From assembly GCA_012841525.1 (NCBI GenBank), contig DUUO01000001.1:1-54145 (forward strand): a stretch of 54,145 nt of DNA, read 5' to 3'. Position 1 is the stretch's first letter. The number at the start of each line of letters is the position of its first letter. The notes under the pieces are model-generated. The model was not told the origin of the DNA. It ran no database searches and worked only from the letters and a program-made list of their open reading frames with translations. The stretch is from Clostridiales bacterium. GTDB taxonomy: Bacteria > Bacillota > Clostridia > Christensenellales > DTU072. Below, piece by piece: positions 8,472 to 17,400 of the stretch. The translations under genes and the position numbers were made by a program.

Positions 8472-8966
8472 TTAATCATTTCTTGCACAATTACTAGCAT
8501 TGCCAGTTAAAATATCTATTGCATGAGTGAGTGGATCTAGAACAAATTCTAAACTTTCACTAACTGCTTTTGGACTTCCTGGTAGATTTAATATTATGCT
8601 TTTTTGACTAATACCACAAATTCCACGAGAAAGCATTGATCTATTTGAATATTGCATACCATGTGCTCTTACTGCTTCAGCAATACCTGGTGCTTCTTTA
8701 GTAATGACTTTTTGTGTAGCCTCTGGAGTTATGTCTTTATCTGAAAATCCAGTTCCGCCAGTTGTTAAAATGAGATTAACTCTATTGAATATGTGTTTTC
8801 TAAAGTAGTTTTGAAGGGTAAATGAATTATCAGGAACAACTTCCATAGAAACAACTTCAAAATTTTGTTTTTCTACGATGTCTTTAATACATGGTCCACT
8901 TAAATCTTCTCTTTGACCTTTCGAGCAAGAATCACTAACTGTTATTATTGCAACTGTATATTTCAT
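8472..8966 (-). CDS. mogA: molybdopterin adenylyltransferase MogA/MoaB family
   Basis: 164-residue enzyme that activates molybdopterin by adenylylation before MoeA inserts the metal. The N-terminal strand TVAIITVSDS (4-13) leads to the pterin-binding TTGGTGFSDKDITPEAT (68-84) and NLPGSPKA (127-134). MogA and MoaB cannot be separated by eye; the position directly before moeA favours the adenylyltransferase role. AGGAG lies 5 bases before the ATG. The 150-bp gap to the upstream thiF-like gene is filled by a tandem repeat. Confidence 0.92.
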   Translation of the reverse strand: MKYTVAIITVSDSCSKGQREDLSGPCIKDIVEKQNFEVVSMEVVPDNSFTLQNYFRKHIFNRVNLILTTGGTGFSDKDITPEATQKVITKEAPGIAEAVRAHGMQYSNRSMLSRGICGISQKSIILNLPGSPKAVSESLEFVLDPLTHAIDILTGNASNCARND

Positions 8967-9010
8967 AACAACTCCTATATTATTTGTAAAAATCTATATG
9001 TTTACACTAA

Positions 9011-9156
9011 ATATTTATCTTTTTAATATCCATTAATAACAAACTCTATGTTGATTTTTTTAATATCCATCGATAACAAAGTAGATGTTTATCTTTTAAT
9101 ATCTGCATACGATAAACTAGATATTTACCTTTTTAATATCCATTGATAGCATATCA
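9011..9156. repeat. four-copy 36-37 bp tandem repeat overlapping the 3' end of the E1-like gene
   Basis: Diverged copies start at 9011, 9048, 9085 and 9121, each around a core close to TTTTTAATATCCAT. The copy at 9121 is coding: it contains the last dozen codons of the E1-like gene, whose stop codon lies at 9117-9119. The three others lie downstream in the spacer before mogA, as if the gene's tail had been duplicated repeatedly. Confidence 0.8.
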
Positions 9157-9746
9157 ATAAATAAAACTTCATAAGGTTTTAATTCTTGTTCTTTTGCAAA
9201 ATATTTTGCTGCTTCAGCAACTTGTATAGACGCGATAAGCGATGGGGCAAAGCTATATGTTTTTTGTATTTCTTTTTCTTGTTTGTCTGGATAAAGTTTT
9301 TCAAAAGTTTTGTCGCCAGGATAAATAATTGCTACTTGACCAAAAAGTCCATTAATTGCACCATGTACAACTGGAATCTTGTGTTTTTTGCCTGCTTTTT
9401 CTATGACAAATCTTGAACGGACATTATCAGTTGCATCTAATATTAAATCTACAGATTCTAAAAGAGGAATTTCTTTTTCAGTAAAAAATATTGGATGAGT
9501 TTCAATTTCTGAGTTTGAACATGCTAAAAGTCTTTCTTCTAAGACTTCAACTTTCTTTTTTCCAATTGTGTTTTTTGTCGCACAAAGCTGTCTATTTAAA
9601 TTACTAAGTGAAAACTCATCACCATCAAAAACAATTATTTTTTTGGGATTTAGTCTTGCAAATAAATGTGCAATGTTTCCACCAAGACCACCACAACCTA
9701 TGATTGCTATTACTTTATCTTTTACTGCCTCATTAAAATCTAACAC
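9117..9746 (-). CDS. ThiF/MoeB-family E1-like adenylyltransferase
   Basis: 209-residue E1-like enzyme that should adenylate the C-terminal Gly-Gly of MoaD (the next gene upstream) or a related ubiquitin-like sulfur carrier. The nucleotide-binding loop GCGGLGGN (17-24), DGDEF (41-45), NRQ (51-53) and DATDN (104-108) are intact. Compared with MoeB it is short and lacks the two zinc-binding CxxC pairs and the catalytic Cys (only Cys18, 55 and 76 are present), so it resembles the short ThiF family associated with sulfur carriers. The start is GTG at 9746, with AGGTGA about 5 bases upstream. Confidence 0.88.
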   Translation of the reverse strand: MLDFNEAVKDKVIAIIGCGGLGGNIAHLFARLNPKKIIVFDGDEFSLSNLNRQLCATKNTIGKKKVEVLEERLLACSNSEIETHPIFFTEKEIPLLESVDLILDATDNVRSRFVIEKAGKKHKIPVVHGAINGLFGQVAIIYPGDKTFEKLYPDKQEKEIQKTYSFAPSLIASIQVAEAAKYFAKEQELKPYEVLFIDMLSMDIKKVNI

Positions 9747-9881
9747 AAGTTCACCTATATCAAGTTATTAAAATTAAAAAATATTTTGTTTGTAAATAAA
9801 AATATCAATGTTAAAGCGCTGCCACAAAAACAATTTGGCTTAACCAAGAATCATCACAATTTATGGCAATATAGTTATTGT

Positions 9882-10145
9882 TTAACCACCAGAAGCAGGG
9901 CTCATTATTACTACATTGTCATTTGGCTTTAATTTTGTTTTAAATTTTCTAAGTTCCATAATGTTTTTGCCATTTAATAAGACAATGGAGTTTCTAAGTT
10001 CTTTTGGTGTATGAACATCGTCCATTTCATATAGCTTTTGAAACAATTCTTCGATGTTTTTTGCTTCAACTTTTACACATGCCTTTTTGTATGCAAGTCT
10101 ATATAAACCAAAAAATTCAACTGTAACTAAATTATTTTCTTCCAT
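9882..10145 (-). CDS. moaD: MoaD/ThiS-family sulfur carrier
   Basis: 87-residue beta-grasp sulfur carrier ending in SPASGG; the terminal Gly-Gly is the site adenylated and thiocarboxylated to give the dithiolene sulfurs of molybdopterin. Its position between aldehyde oxidoreductase and the E1-like gene supports MoaD rather than ThiS. AAGGG lies about 8 bases before the ATG. moaE, the catalytic partner in molybdopterin synthase, is not in this window, so it must be elsewhere or replaced. Confidence 0.88.
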   Translation of the reverse strand: MEENNLVTVEFFGLYRLAYKKACVKVEAKNIEELFQKLYEMDDVHTPKELRNSIVLLNGKNIMELRKFKTKLKPNDNVVIMSPASGG

Positions 10146-10148
10146 ATC

Positions 10149-10252
10149 TTTTCCCTTAATTTAAACAGATTGCTTTTATCTTTTTTAATCCTAATTGATT
10201 AATTGTTGCTTTTTATTTTTCCCTTAATTTAAACAGATTATTTTTATCTTTA
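10149..10252. repeat. 68-bp-period duplication including the moaD ribosome binding site
   Basis: TTTTCCCTTAATTTAAACAG starts at 10149 and again at 10217. On the - strand the first copy contains the moaD SD (AAGGGAAAAG). The second is a spare RBS-like copy in the spacer after the aldehyde oxidoreductase gene. A partial third echo (TCTAAACAGAT) begins at 10261. Confidence 0.85.
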
Positions 10253-10274
10253 TATCTTTTTCTAAACAGATAAA

Positions 10275-12431
10275 TTATTCTTTTTTCTCAGCATTTGCTT
10301 GTTCTTTTGCTTTTTTTCTAGCAAGAGCTTCTTCAATGCGCTTTTGTTTTTCTTCTTCGGTTAGTGGTTTTTTAGGAGCAGCGTTTGTAGGTTTTGCATC
10401 TGCGTTTGCAGACTTTGCTTTGTCTGGAGCATCCTTTTTTGCTGCTTTTGGTTTTTTATCTTTTTTTGGTTTTGGTGGAATAATATTTCTTTCACCTTGT
10501 TCTTCAAGTGGTCTTTTAGAAATATCATCTAAATCTAGTATGTTGAAATATTTAAGTGTACGTTTTTTAATTGTTCCATCTTTGTTCCAGCCTCTTGCTT
10601 TGTAATACTGTTTAACCATTTTTTCAATTGGAACTTTACTCTTTTTGTTATCTGGATCTTGTAAAACTTTTGACAGTCTTTTTGGTAGGGTGTCAGTTTT
10701 TGGATCAAGTCCTAATCTTAAATTTATTAAACGTTCAAGGTTGTATCCTCTAGCACCAAGAGCCATCATACTGCCCATTGTCATCTTTATTCCAGTTGCA
10801 TGTGTTATGCCAAGAGGTTGAGGTAACATTGAAGAAATATTTACTTTTAATGCTTTTGAATGTTTGTTTGCCACACCAATTACTGGTCCTAAATATGGAA
10901 ATACTTTATTGACAAGTCTTGTTAGCCACCAGTTTGGTTTGTTTAATAAAAATGGTGGGAAGAATGCATAAGTTGTAAACAGACAGTTTCCACCAGCAGA
11001 AACAGATTCCATAACATCTTGAAACATTACAGTAAGGGCTGCTTTACCAAATGGAGTATATTGATCAATGCTGAGTCCAAGTCCTTCTAAAACGACAAGA
11101 TAACCACCGTTTAAGTGACATCCGCCTCTATTTGAAACAGCATATCCAAGTCCTTGACCAACTGCAGCTCTTGGTTGATATGCTGATAATTCCATACCTT
11201 TTGCGTTCATACAAAAATCTTTACCACCATATTTTTCGCTAAGCCAACGACTTCCATTTGCAAGTTGATCAGCAACTTCTCCACATCTATATGCAATATC
11301 GTCTATAACTTGTGAAATATTATCTATTTTCCCAAATTCTAAGCCACTATCCCAAATTCCTTTTTCATTTAATTCCATTGCAAAAGCAATTGTTCCAGAA
11401 GCGGAAATAGTGTCCATTCCAAGTTCATCTAATTCATAGTTCCATTGTATTATTTTTTGCAAATCGTTGTTTAATATGTTTGCACCCATAAGTCCCATAA
11501 TTTCAACTTCTGGTCCTTTTACTTGTTTACCATTTACTTCAACAACACGACCACATTGAATAGGGCAAGATCTACATCCTTTATTCTTTATCAAATATTT
11601 TTCTGCAAGTTCTTCACCACAAATATCTCTAAAACCTTCATATTGTCCTTCTTTAAAGTTCTTTGTAGCAAGCAGATTTTTTTGTTGCATCGTTGACAAA
11701 AGTCCAGCAGTTCCAAGTTTTGGTAATTGAGAACCAGTTAATGGATGTGCAGTTATATCTTTTGTCCATTTTCTAACAAGTTTTGTCAATTTATCTTGAT
11801 CATATCTTGGTGCCATACTTTTGCCATCTGCAATTACGCCTTTTAGATTTTTGCTTCCAAAAACAGCACCAACACCACCACGACCAGCAGCACGTTCATC
11901 GGATACGACACATGCATATTTAACTAAATTTTCACCAGCAGGTCCAATTACAAATTTACCTGCTTTTTTAGGTAAAAGTTCTTGTGCAGCACCAGTAGTT
12001 AGACCACGTAAAAATTCTGCATCTTTAAATTCTATACCATCTTCACTGACATCTAAATAAATGAAATCTTCGCTTTTTCCAACAATAATGAGGGCATCAA
12101 GTCCTGCTTTTTTAAGTTGTGCTCCAAAACTTCCACCGCAGTTTGAAGATGTTAATAAATTAGTTAATGGTGATATCGTACTTACATTAAATCTTGCAGA
12201 TGATGGACAAGGTGTTCCATTTAATGGGCAAGTTGTAATAACAATTGGATTTTCAGGACTGAAAGGATCCATCGGTCCTTTTACAAAGTCGTGTATAATC
12301 CTTGCTGCTAAAACCTTACCACCAATAAAAAGTTTTCTGTCATTGTCGTTTACTGGATATTCTTTGTATGTTTTTGTTGTTAAATCTACATACATAACTT
12401 TCCCAGCATATGCTCCATATTTTGTTGCCAT
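10275..12431 (-). CDS. aor: tungsten-containing aldehyde:ferredoxin oxidoreductase with a charged C-terminal tail
   Basis: 718-residue AOR family enzyme oxidising aldehydes to carboxylates with ferredoxin, using a tungsten bis-pyranopterin and one [4Fe-4S] cluster. Cluster ligands are Cys286, Cys289, Cys293 and Cys483, almost the same spacing as in the Pyrococcus enzyme. Other family features are PCPSSARFNVSTISPLT, GPAGENLVKYA, DERAAGRGGVGAV and DELGMDTIS (335-343). AOR proteins are usually 600-640 residues. Here about 80 extra residues (640-718) are rich in Lys, Ala, Glu and Pro, with no cysteine and a predicted helical end. AAGGAT precedes the ATG. It heads the - strand cofactor operon, which supplies its pterin. 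The substrate is unknown. Confidence 0.95.
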   Translation of the reverse strand: MATKYGAYAGKVMYVDLTTKTYKEYPVNDNDRKLFIGGKVLAARIIHDFVKGPMDPFSPENPIVITTCPLNGTPCPSSARFNVSTISPLTNLLTSSNCGGSFGAQLKKAGLDALIIVGKSEDFIYLDVSEDGIEFKDAEFLRGLTTGAAQELLPKKAGKFVIGPAGENLVKYACVVSDERAAGRGGVGAVFGSKNLKGVIADGKSMAPRYDQDKLTKLVRKWTKDITAHPLTGSQLPKLGTAGLLSTMQQKNLLATKNFKEGQYEGFRDICGEELAEKYLIKNKGCRSCPIQCGRVVEVNGKQVKGPEVEIMGLMGANILNNDLQKIIQWNYELDELGMDTISASGTIAFAMELNEKGIWDSGLEFGKIDNISQVIDDIAYRCGEVADQLANGSRWLSEKYGGKDFCMNAKGMELSAYQPRAAVGQGLGYAVSNRGGCHLNGGYLVVLEGLGLSIDQYTPFGKAALTVMFQDVMESVSAGGNCLFTTYAFFPPFLLNKPNWWLTRLVNKVFPYLGPVIGVANKHSKALKVNISSMLPQPLGITHATGIKMTMGSMMALGARGYNLERLINLRLGLDPKTDTLPKRLSKVLQDPDNKKSKVPIEKMVKQYYKARGWNKDGTIKKRTLKYFNILDLDDISKRPLEEQGERNIIPPKPKKDKKPKAAKKDAPDKAKSANADAKPTNAAPKKPLTEEEKQKRIEEALARKKAKEQANAEKKE

Positions 12432-12764
12432 AAAAACCCATCCTTTTTTGTTTACTTGCTATAAAGTTTATTTTTAAAATATTTTATAAAAATAAATAAA
12501 ACTCTTTACACTTAAAATTTTAGCATAAATAAAAAAACATTTAAATACTCACACGTATACGCGGGTTGGTTATAGTGTTCCAAAAAAAGTTGCAACTAGA
12601 ACAATTCCAAAAGCTGCATATGTTTTAAGCATTTAGTTTATGGAAATCAGTTGTGTTTAACTTTGGATTTAATACTGTTTTACAATTAAACACAAAAATA
12701 CCTATTCATATGTTAGAAAGTATAAAACTGTGGTAGAATAACAATATTGAGTGAGGTATAAAAT
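12432..12764. other. divergent intergenic region between AOR and the EEP gene
   Basis: These 333 bases must hold promoters for both directions. For AOR (- strand) TTGCAA at 12590-12595 and TATAAC at 12569-12574 are 15 bases apart, a weak candidate. For the + gene an extended -10 is at 12731-12739. No second cofactor riboswitch was found: the CCTAAG/TATGG receptor pair is absent from both strands. Confidence 0.5.
12713..12739 (+). promoter_or_regulatory. candidate promoter of the EEP-family gene
   Basis: An extended -10 TGGTAGAAT (12731-12739) lies 26 bases before the ATG, with a poor -35 (TTAGAA, 12713-12718). The position is right; the match is moderate. Confidence 0.4.
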
Positions 12765-13754
12765 ATGTCTAAGAAAAAACAAGGGAAAAAAGGATTTGTA
12801 ACAACGACAAAAGGGCTAAAAGCGTTTATATCGCTTGCAGTAATTGGAGCAATAGTTATAGCCTTTGGTGTAGGAATTGGACTTGATTATGCAAATGTTG
12901 CATGGAATGTTGATGCATACACACAAACGGTAGATGCTTCTACAAAAGCAGTAAAGGAAAATGAAATGAAAGTTATGTCATTTAATATTAGGTGCTATAC
13001 TTGTGAATTAGTTGGAAAGCACCGTTGGGGACTTAGAGCTCCACTTGTTTTTGAAACAATTGAAAACAGTATGCCAGATATTTTAGGCGTTCAAGAATTA
13101 AAAAAGAAACAAGAAAAACATTTTGATAAATATTTAGTAGGTTATGGAAAATACGCACCGTATAGAAAAAGCAAAGGTTTATCTGCTGAAGCTTGTGGAA
13201 TTTTTTGGAAAGAAAGTAGATTTACTCTACTAGATAAAGGTGTGTTTTGGTTATCAGAAACACCTGAAAAAGAAAGTATTGGTTGGGATGCAGCACTTGA
13301 AAGAATTTGTTCTTGGGTTAAACTTAAAGATATAAATGAAAAAGAGCTATATGTGTTCAATGCACATTTAGATCATTTAGGCGAAAAAGCAAGAATTGAA
13401 AGCTTAAAACTTATCCAGCAAAAAATTGATAAAGTAGGCGATACAAATGTCATTTTACTTGGTGATTTAAATTTTCCAGAAAATGCAGCAATACAAGATG
13501 TAAGTAATCCATATCAATATGTAACATCATTTTTAGACGATTCAAAATATGCAGAAGGAGTGGAAATTACAAAAGCAAGAAATACATTTCATGGATATGA
13601 AAAAGTAGATAAAAATTCCCCTCCAATTGATTTTATTTTATATAAACCAAATCGTGACTTGAAACCAAAAGTTTATGGCGTAATTGATGCAAAAATTGAT
13701 GGAAAATTCCCTTCAGATCACTATCCAGTTCAAGTAACTTTTGAGTATAAATAA
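12765..13754 (+). CDS. membrane-anchored endonuclease/exonuclease/phosphatase-family protein
   Basis: 329 residues with a Lys-rich N-terminus, one hydrophobic helix at about 19-41, and an EEP (DNase I/sphingomyelinase-like) domain outside the membrane. Active-site motifs are intact: SFN with Asn74, VQE with Glu111, HLDH (201-204), GDLN with Asp234 and Asn236, and SDH with Asp318 and His319. The family includes nucleases, phosphodiesterases and lipid phosphatases. Similar anchored proteins in Firmicutes are simply called EEP-family, and the substrate cannot be told. A GAGG motif lies 8 bases before the ATG. It stands alone, with a terminator behind it. Confidence 0.88.
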   Translation: MSKKKQGKKGFVTTTKGLKAFISLAVIGAIVIAFGVGIGLDYANVAWNVDAYTQTVDASTKAVKENEMKVMSFNIRCYTCELVGKHRWGLRAPLVFETIENSMPDILGVQELKKKQEKHFDKYLVGYGKYAPYRKSKGLSAEACGIFWKESRFTLLDKGVFWLSETPEKESIGWDAALERICSWVKLKDINEKELYVFNAHLDHLGEKARIESLKLIQQKIDKVGDTNVILLGDLNFPENAAIQDVSNPYQYVTSFLDDSKYAEGVEITKARNTFHGYEKVDKNSPPIDFILYKPNRDLKPKVYGVIDAKIDGKFPSDHYPVQVTFEYK

Positions 13755-13781
13755 AGGCATATAATATAATACTTACAAACG

Positions 13782-13814
13782 AAAAAGGCTTCCATCATTG
13801 ATGGGGCTTTTTTT
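13782..13814 (+). terminator. rho-independent terminator after the EEP-family gene
   Basis: CCATC (13792-13796) and GATGG (13800-13804) pair around ATT, extended outward by G-U and A-U pairs, and are followed by GGC and seven T. It lies 28 bases after the stop codon. Confidence 0.8.
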
Positions 13815-14329
13815 AATGAATAAAGTTTTAAGTAAAAAATTAAAATATCGTTGTTAGGTAACATAATTAGATATAATAGTTTCCATATTAGTCAAGATAT
13901 GGACAATATTTGACGGTTAGATGATTGCAAAAAGGCTTTACTAATCTAAGTTTAAGTGAAATAAAATATAGGTCAGATTTTATAGGTAAATCAGAGCAAA
14001 GAATTGCAATTTGCGCTGCAGCAAAATCCTTTTGCAGTGACACAATTTCCTATATTAAATAAAATTATAATATATTCATCGTTAAATTTTATAATATTAT
14101 CAGTTTTTTGAAAAGATGTATTTATTGGGGGTATTATTTCATATTTAATTTTGCTGCCTTCTCATTATTGCATTTCTATTTTTATATTGCTTTTTTTAAA
14201 AGTTAAATTGAACATACAAAATTGCTTTTTGCCAAATCACATAGAACATATAAAATTGCTTTTTGCAAAATAACATCGAATATGCAATTTTAATATTATG
14301 TAAAAAAGGTGAAAAATTAAAGGCTAACA
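13815..14329. other. non-coding spacer before the transglutaminase-like gene
   Basis: No gene was recognised in about 515 bases. The spacer contains a small inverted repeat (CCATAT and ATATGG, 8-base loop, near 13877-13898) and the 34-bp tandem duplication listed separately. Base composition is very A/T-rich. No SD followed by a plausible reading frame was seen on either strand. Confidence 0.5.
14210..14290. repeat. 34-bp tandem duplication
   Basis: Two adjacent copies, 14210-14243 and 14244-14277, share GAACATA, AAAATTGCTTTTTGC and AAAT. A decayed third copy begins at 14278. The string TTTTTGCAAAA in copy two is a short palindrome-like element. Function unknown. Confidence 0.82.
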
Positions 14330-14358
14330 TTGACATAAAGTTTTTACATGTATAATAT
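14330..14358 (+). promoter_or_regulatory. strong sigma-A-type promoter of the transglutaminase-like gene
   Basis: TTGACA at 14330-14335 is followed by TATAAT at 14351-14356 (15-base spacing), or by the overlapping TAATAT at 14353-14358 (17-base spacing). It lies about 85 bases before the ATG. The same layout precedes the giant lipoprotein gene. Confidence 0.7.
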
Positions 14359-14442
14359 AGAAATGTGCATATAAAATTTTAGTTGCACGCATATATATTA
14401 AATAAAGATAAAATTTTATGGTGAGAGAGTAAAATTTAATAT

Positions 14443-17400
14443 ATGAAAAAGAAAGTATTTCTAACTTTAATAGTAGTTTTAATAATGGCAGTTTCTTGTG
14501 CTGTCATTTTGTCTGGTTGTAACAATGGAAATAATGAAGTTACAGACATTAGAGTTGAAGATACTGAAATTTTTATGGCACCACGTGGAGAGCCTAGTAC
14601 ATATAAAATCAATGCATATGTTTTACCAACAAATGCTAAAAATCAAAACGTATATTTCCGTTATGATGATGATAAGGACAGAGAGTTTATTTCAATAGAT
14701 TCAAACGGTCTTGTAAAAGCAAGAGCTGTAAAAAACGAGATCACATACAACGAATACGATGAAGAAGTTAAAACTCCTATTCCAATTTATATCTTTATTC
14801 ACTCAAGAGATAATCCAAGAATTTCTCTTAAAATTTCCATTTTAGTAGAAGAAGTTGCAGTTACAAGAGTATATTTCCCTCAATCTGAAAACAAGGTTTT
14901 CTTTGAGGATGAAACAACATTGATTAGACCGCAAACCATTAAACCAATTGTTGAACCTGCTCATGCAATAATAGGACGTGAACTTAGTTATACAATTGCT
15001 GAAACTGATGTTTTAAGCATAGAAACTTCACCAGATAGTACAACCGCTACAATTATCCCTAAAAAAATTGGGGCAACTGTTGTTACGGTAAATACTAGAC
15101 CAATTGGTGCATTTGATGAACCTTTGAGGGCACATGCAGTTTTTCAAGTAGTTTATGCGGCACTGCATTACTCTATTAAACTAGATTCACCAATTTCTGC
15201 TCTCAATCAAATCCAGGGGGAAAGTGCTAAAATTGCATTTTCTCTAGTTCAAGATTCTCCAAAAAGTGATCCCAATCCTGAAATATCTTGGTATATAAAT
15301 GACACTCCAATTAATCAAGAAGGTGCTAGAAACACGGTTAAATTGATTTATGATGTCAAAAACTTACCACAAGGTGAGTACAGGGTAAAAGTGGTACTTT
15401 CTAATGTTAGCGAAGAAAAAATTATAGAATCTGATTTGATACGAATATATCAACCGTTACGGCAAATGAGACTTAATGTTTTAGATGCAGCTTCTGGATT
15501 GACATATAACTTTGCAAAAGGTGATATTTTACGAATAAATGCAACAAAAAGCAATGCTGAATTTCCACCTGAAGGTTATCAATGGTCAATTGCAAAATAT
15601 GATGCAACAGGACAAACTCAAATAGGTAATACCGAATATGTTCAAACTGGAATAAAGGCAGTTGATGAAATAGGTGGAGCACAAGTTGCTGATTTAAACT
15701 ATGTCTTAAGAGAAGAAGGACTTTATAAAGTAACAGTTAGACCTATAATCAAAGGTGCTCCAAGAAGTGTTAATGTTGAAACATTAAATATAAATGTTTC
15801 TGGTGAAAATGCTGGAAATGATTTAAGAAATGTTTTGGTAGAAGGAAAACCATTTGATGAAGAAAAAACAGAATATATGCCATATATAACTTGGAATAGA
15901 TTGCCATATGAAACTGGAAATATATATGTAGAAGTAAAAAAACAAGCAGGTGCAGATTATTCTATTCAAAGTTTCAAAACTCTAGATATCCCTTCAATGT
16001 ATGATAGACAAGGTATTTTTATTCCTAGCGATATTGCCTCATTAGATGAAGATTTTTCAGTTAGAATAAAAGGTGATAGATTTGGTTGGACACCATGGCA
16101 CGATTACAATGCAAAGCTAAATGAAAGCAAATATACATATTTTGATCCAATTTGGCTAAATCACAATAGATATATTTCAAATATTGAAGATTTAGGAATG
16201 CTACTAAACGAGCTTGTCATATTTAGACCAGAAATAGAGGGAATGTCTAAAATGGGAACTGCTGAAGATGGAGAACAATATAACGGCAAATTAATATATA
16301 GATTTGAATTGTTTTCCCCATATGATTTCAATGCAGAAGAACAAGCATCTTATGCTCCATTACATCCAGAAACAGATATTTTATATCCAAACGATCCAAA
16401 TAGACAAAGATTTGCAGCAATGATGATCGCTGCACTTAGAACTTATGTAGAAACAACAGATGTTGCTTTAACTGTTGAAAGTGCAAATCAAAATGGAGAA
16501 TACAGAGTAAGTTTTGCTTTCCCAGCACTTATGGAAAGCTTTAAAACAAAAGAATCAACAGGAACAGTAAAAGCAGAAAATGATTTGTTTGCAAAAGAGG
16601 GAACAGGTGTAATAGAAACATTGCCTATTGATTTATTAGAAGGAAGAATTGTTGAAACAACTGATCAACTATTTTATGCAGCAATGTTAGGTTATAGACC
16701 TTTACCAGTAGAGAACTCTCCAGCAGATGAAGCATATAAAATTGCAAGATATGTAATTAGAAATGTTGTAAAACCTAATATGACAACAGAAGAAAAAATC
16801 CTTGCAATATATGACTTTATTTCAAAAAACACTTTCTATGATTATGGTTTGGTAGAACATATAGATACTCCAGATGATCAGGTTTTTGATTATGACGGTT
16901 TCCATATTGAAGGCGTATTAAAAGCATCATTTGATATGGACGGTGAGGTTACAGGAATATTCCCTGGCAAAGCAGTTTGTGATGGAATAGCAAAGACAAT
17001 GTCACTATTTCTTTCAATGCTTGGAATATCAAATACAAGACAAGTTGGTGTTGATTCAATGGGAGTAGCTCATGTTTGGAATCTTGCTTTACTAAATGGA
17101 AAATATTATGTCATTGATGGAACTTGGGCACTTAGAGAATTGAATGAAGGTGCAACAAGATATGAGTTTATTAGTCATAAATTCTTATTAACCACTGATA
17201 AAGAAGCCTATGGAGTAGGAACCTCTGATGCTAAACTTTCACAATATGGAAAATTTGAGTATAAAGCAGAGGCTCCTTTATACACAGGATATAAATATGC
17301 AATCGGCATAGTTGGAGAAAAAATCTATGATAAATTTGTAGACACTGAAGCAGAATTAGAATATTTAATTAAAAATTATCTTGTTCCTAAAGTAGACGCA

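Noticed and set aside
12570..12632. 20-codon hydrophobic frame on the - strand upstream of AOR (starts MLKTYAAFGIV)
   Set aside because: It looks like a small membrane peptide, but there is no SD and it overlaps the candidate AOR promoter. Not enough support.
12432..12764. Second Moco/Tuco riboswitch before AOR
   Set aside because: No tetraloop receptor pair and no GNRA arm were found on the - strand.
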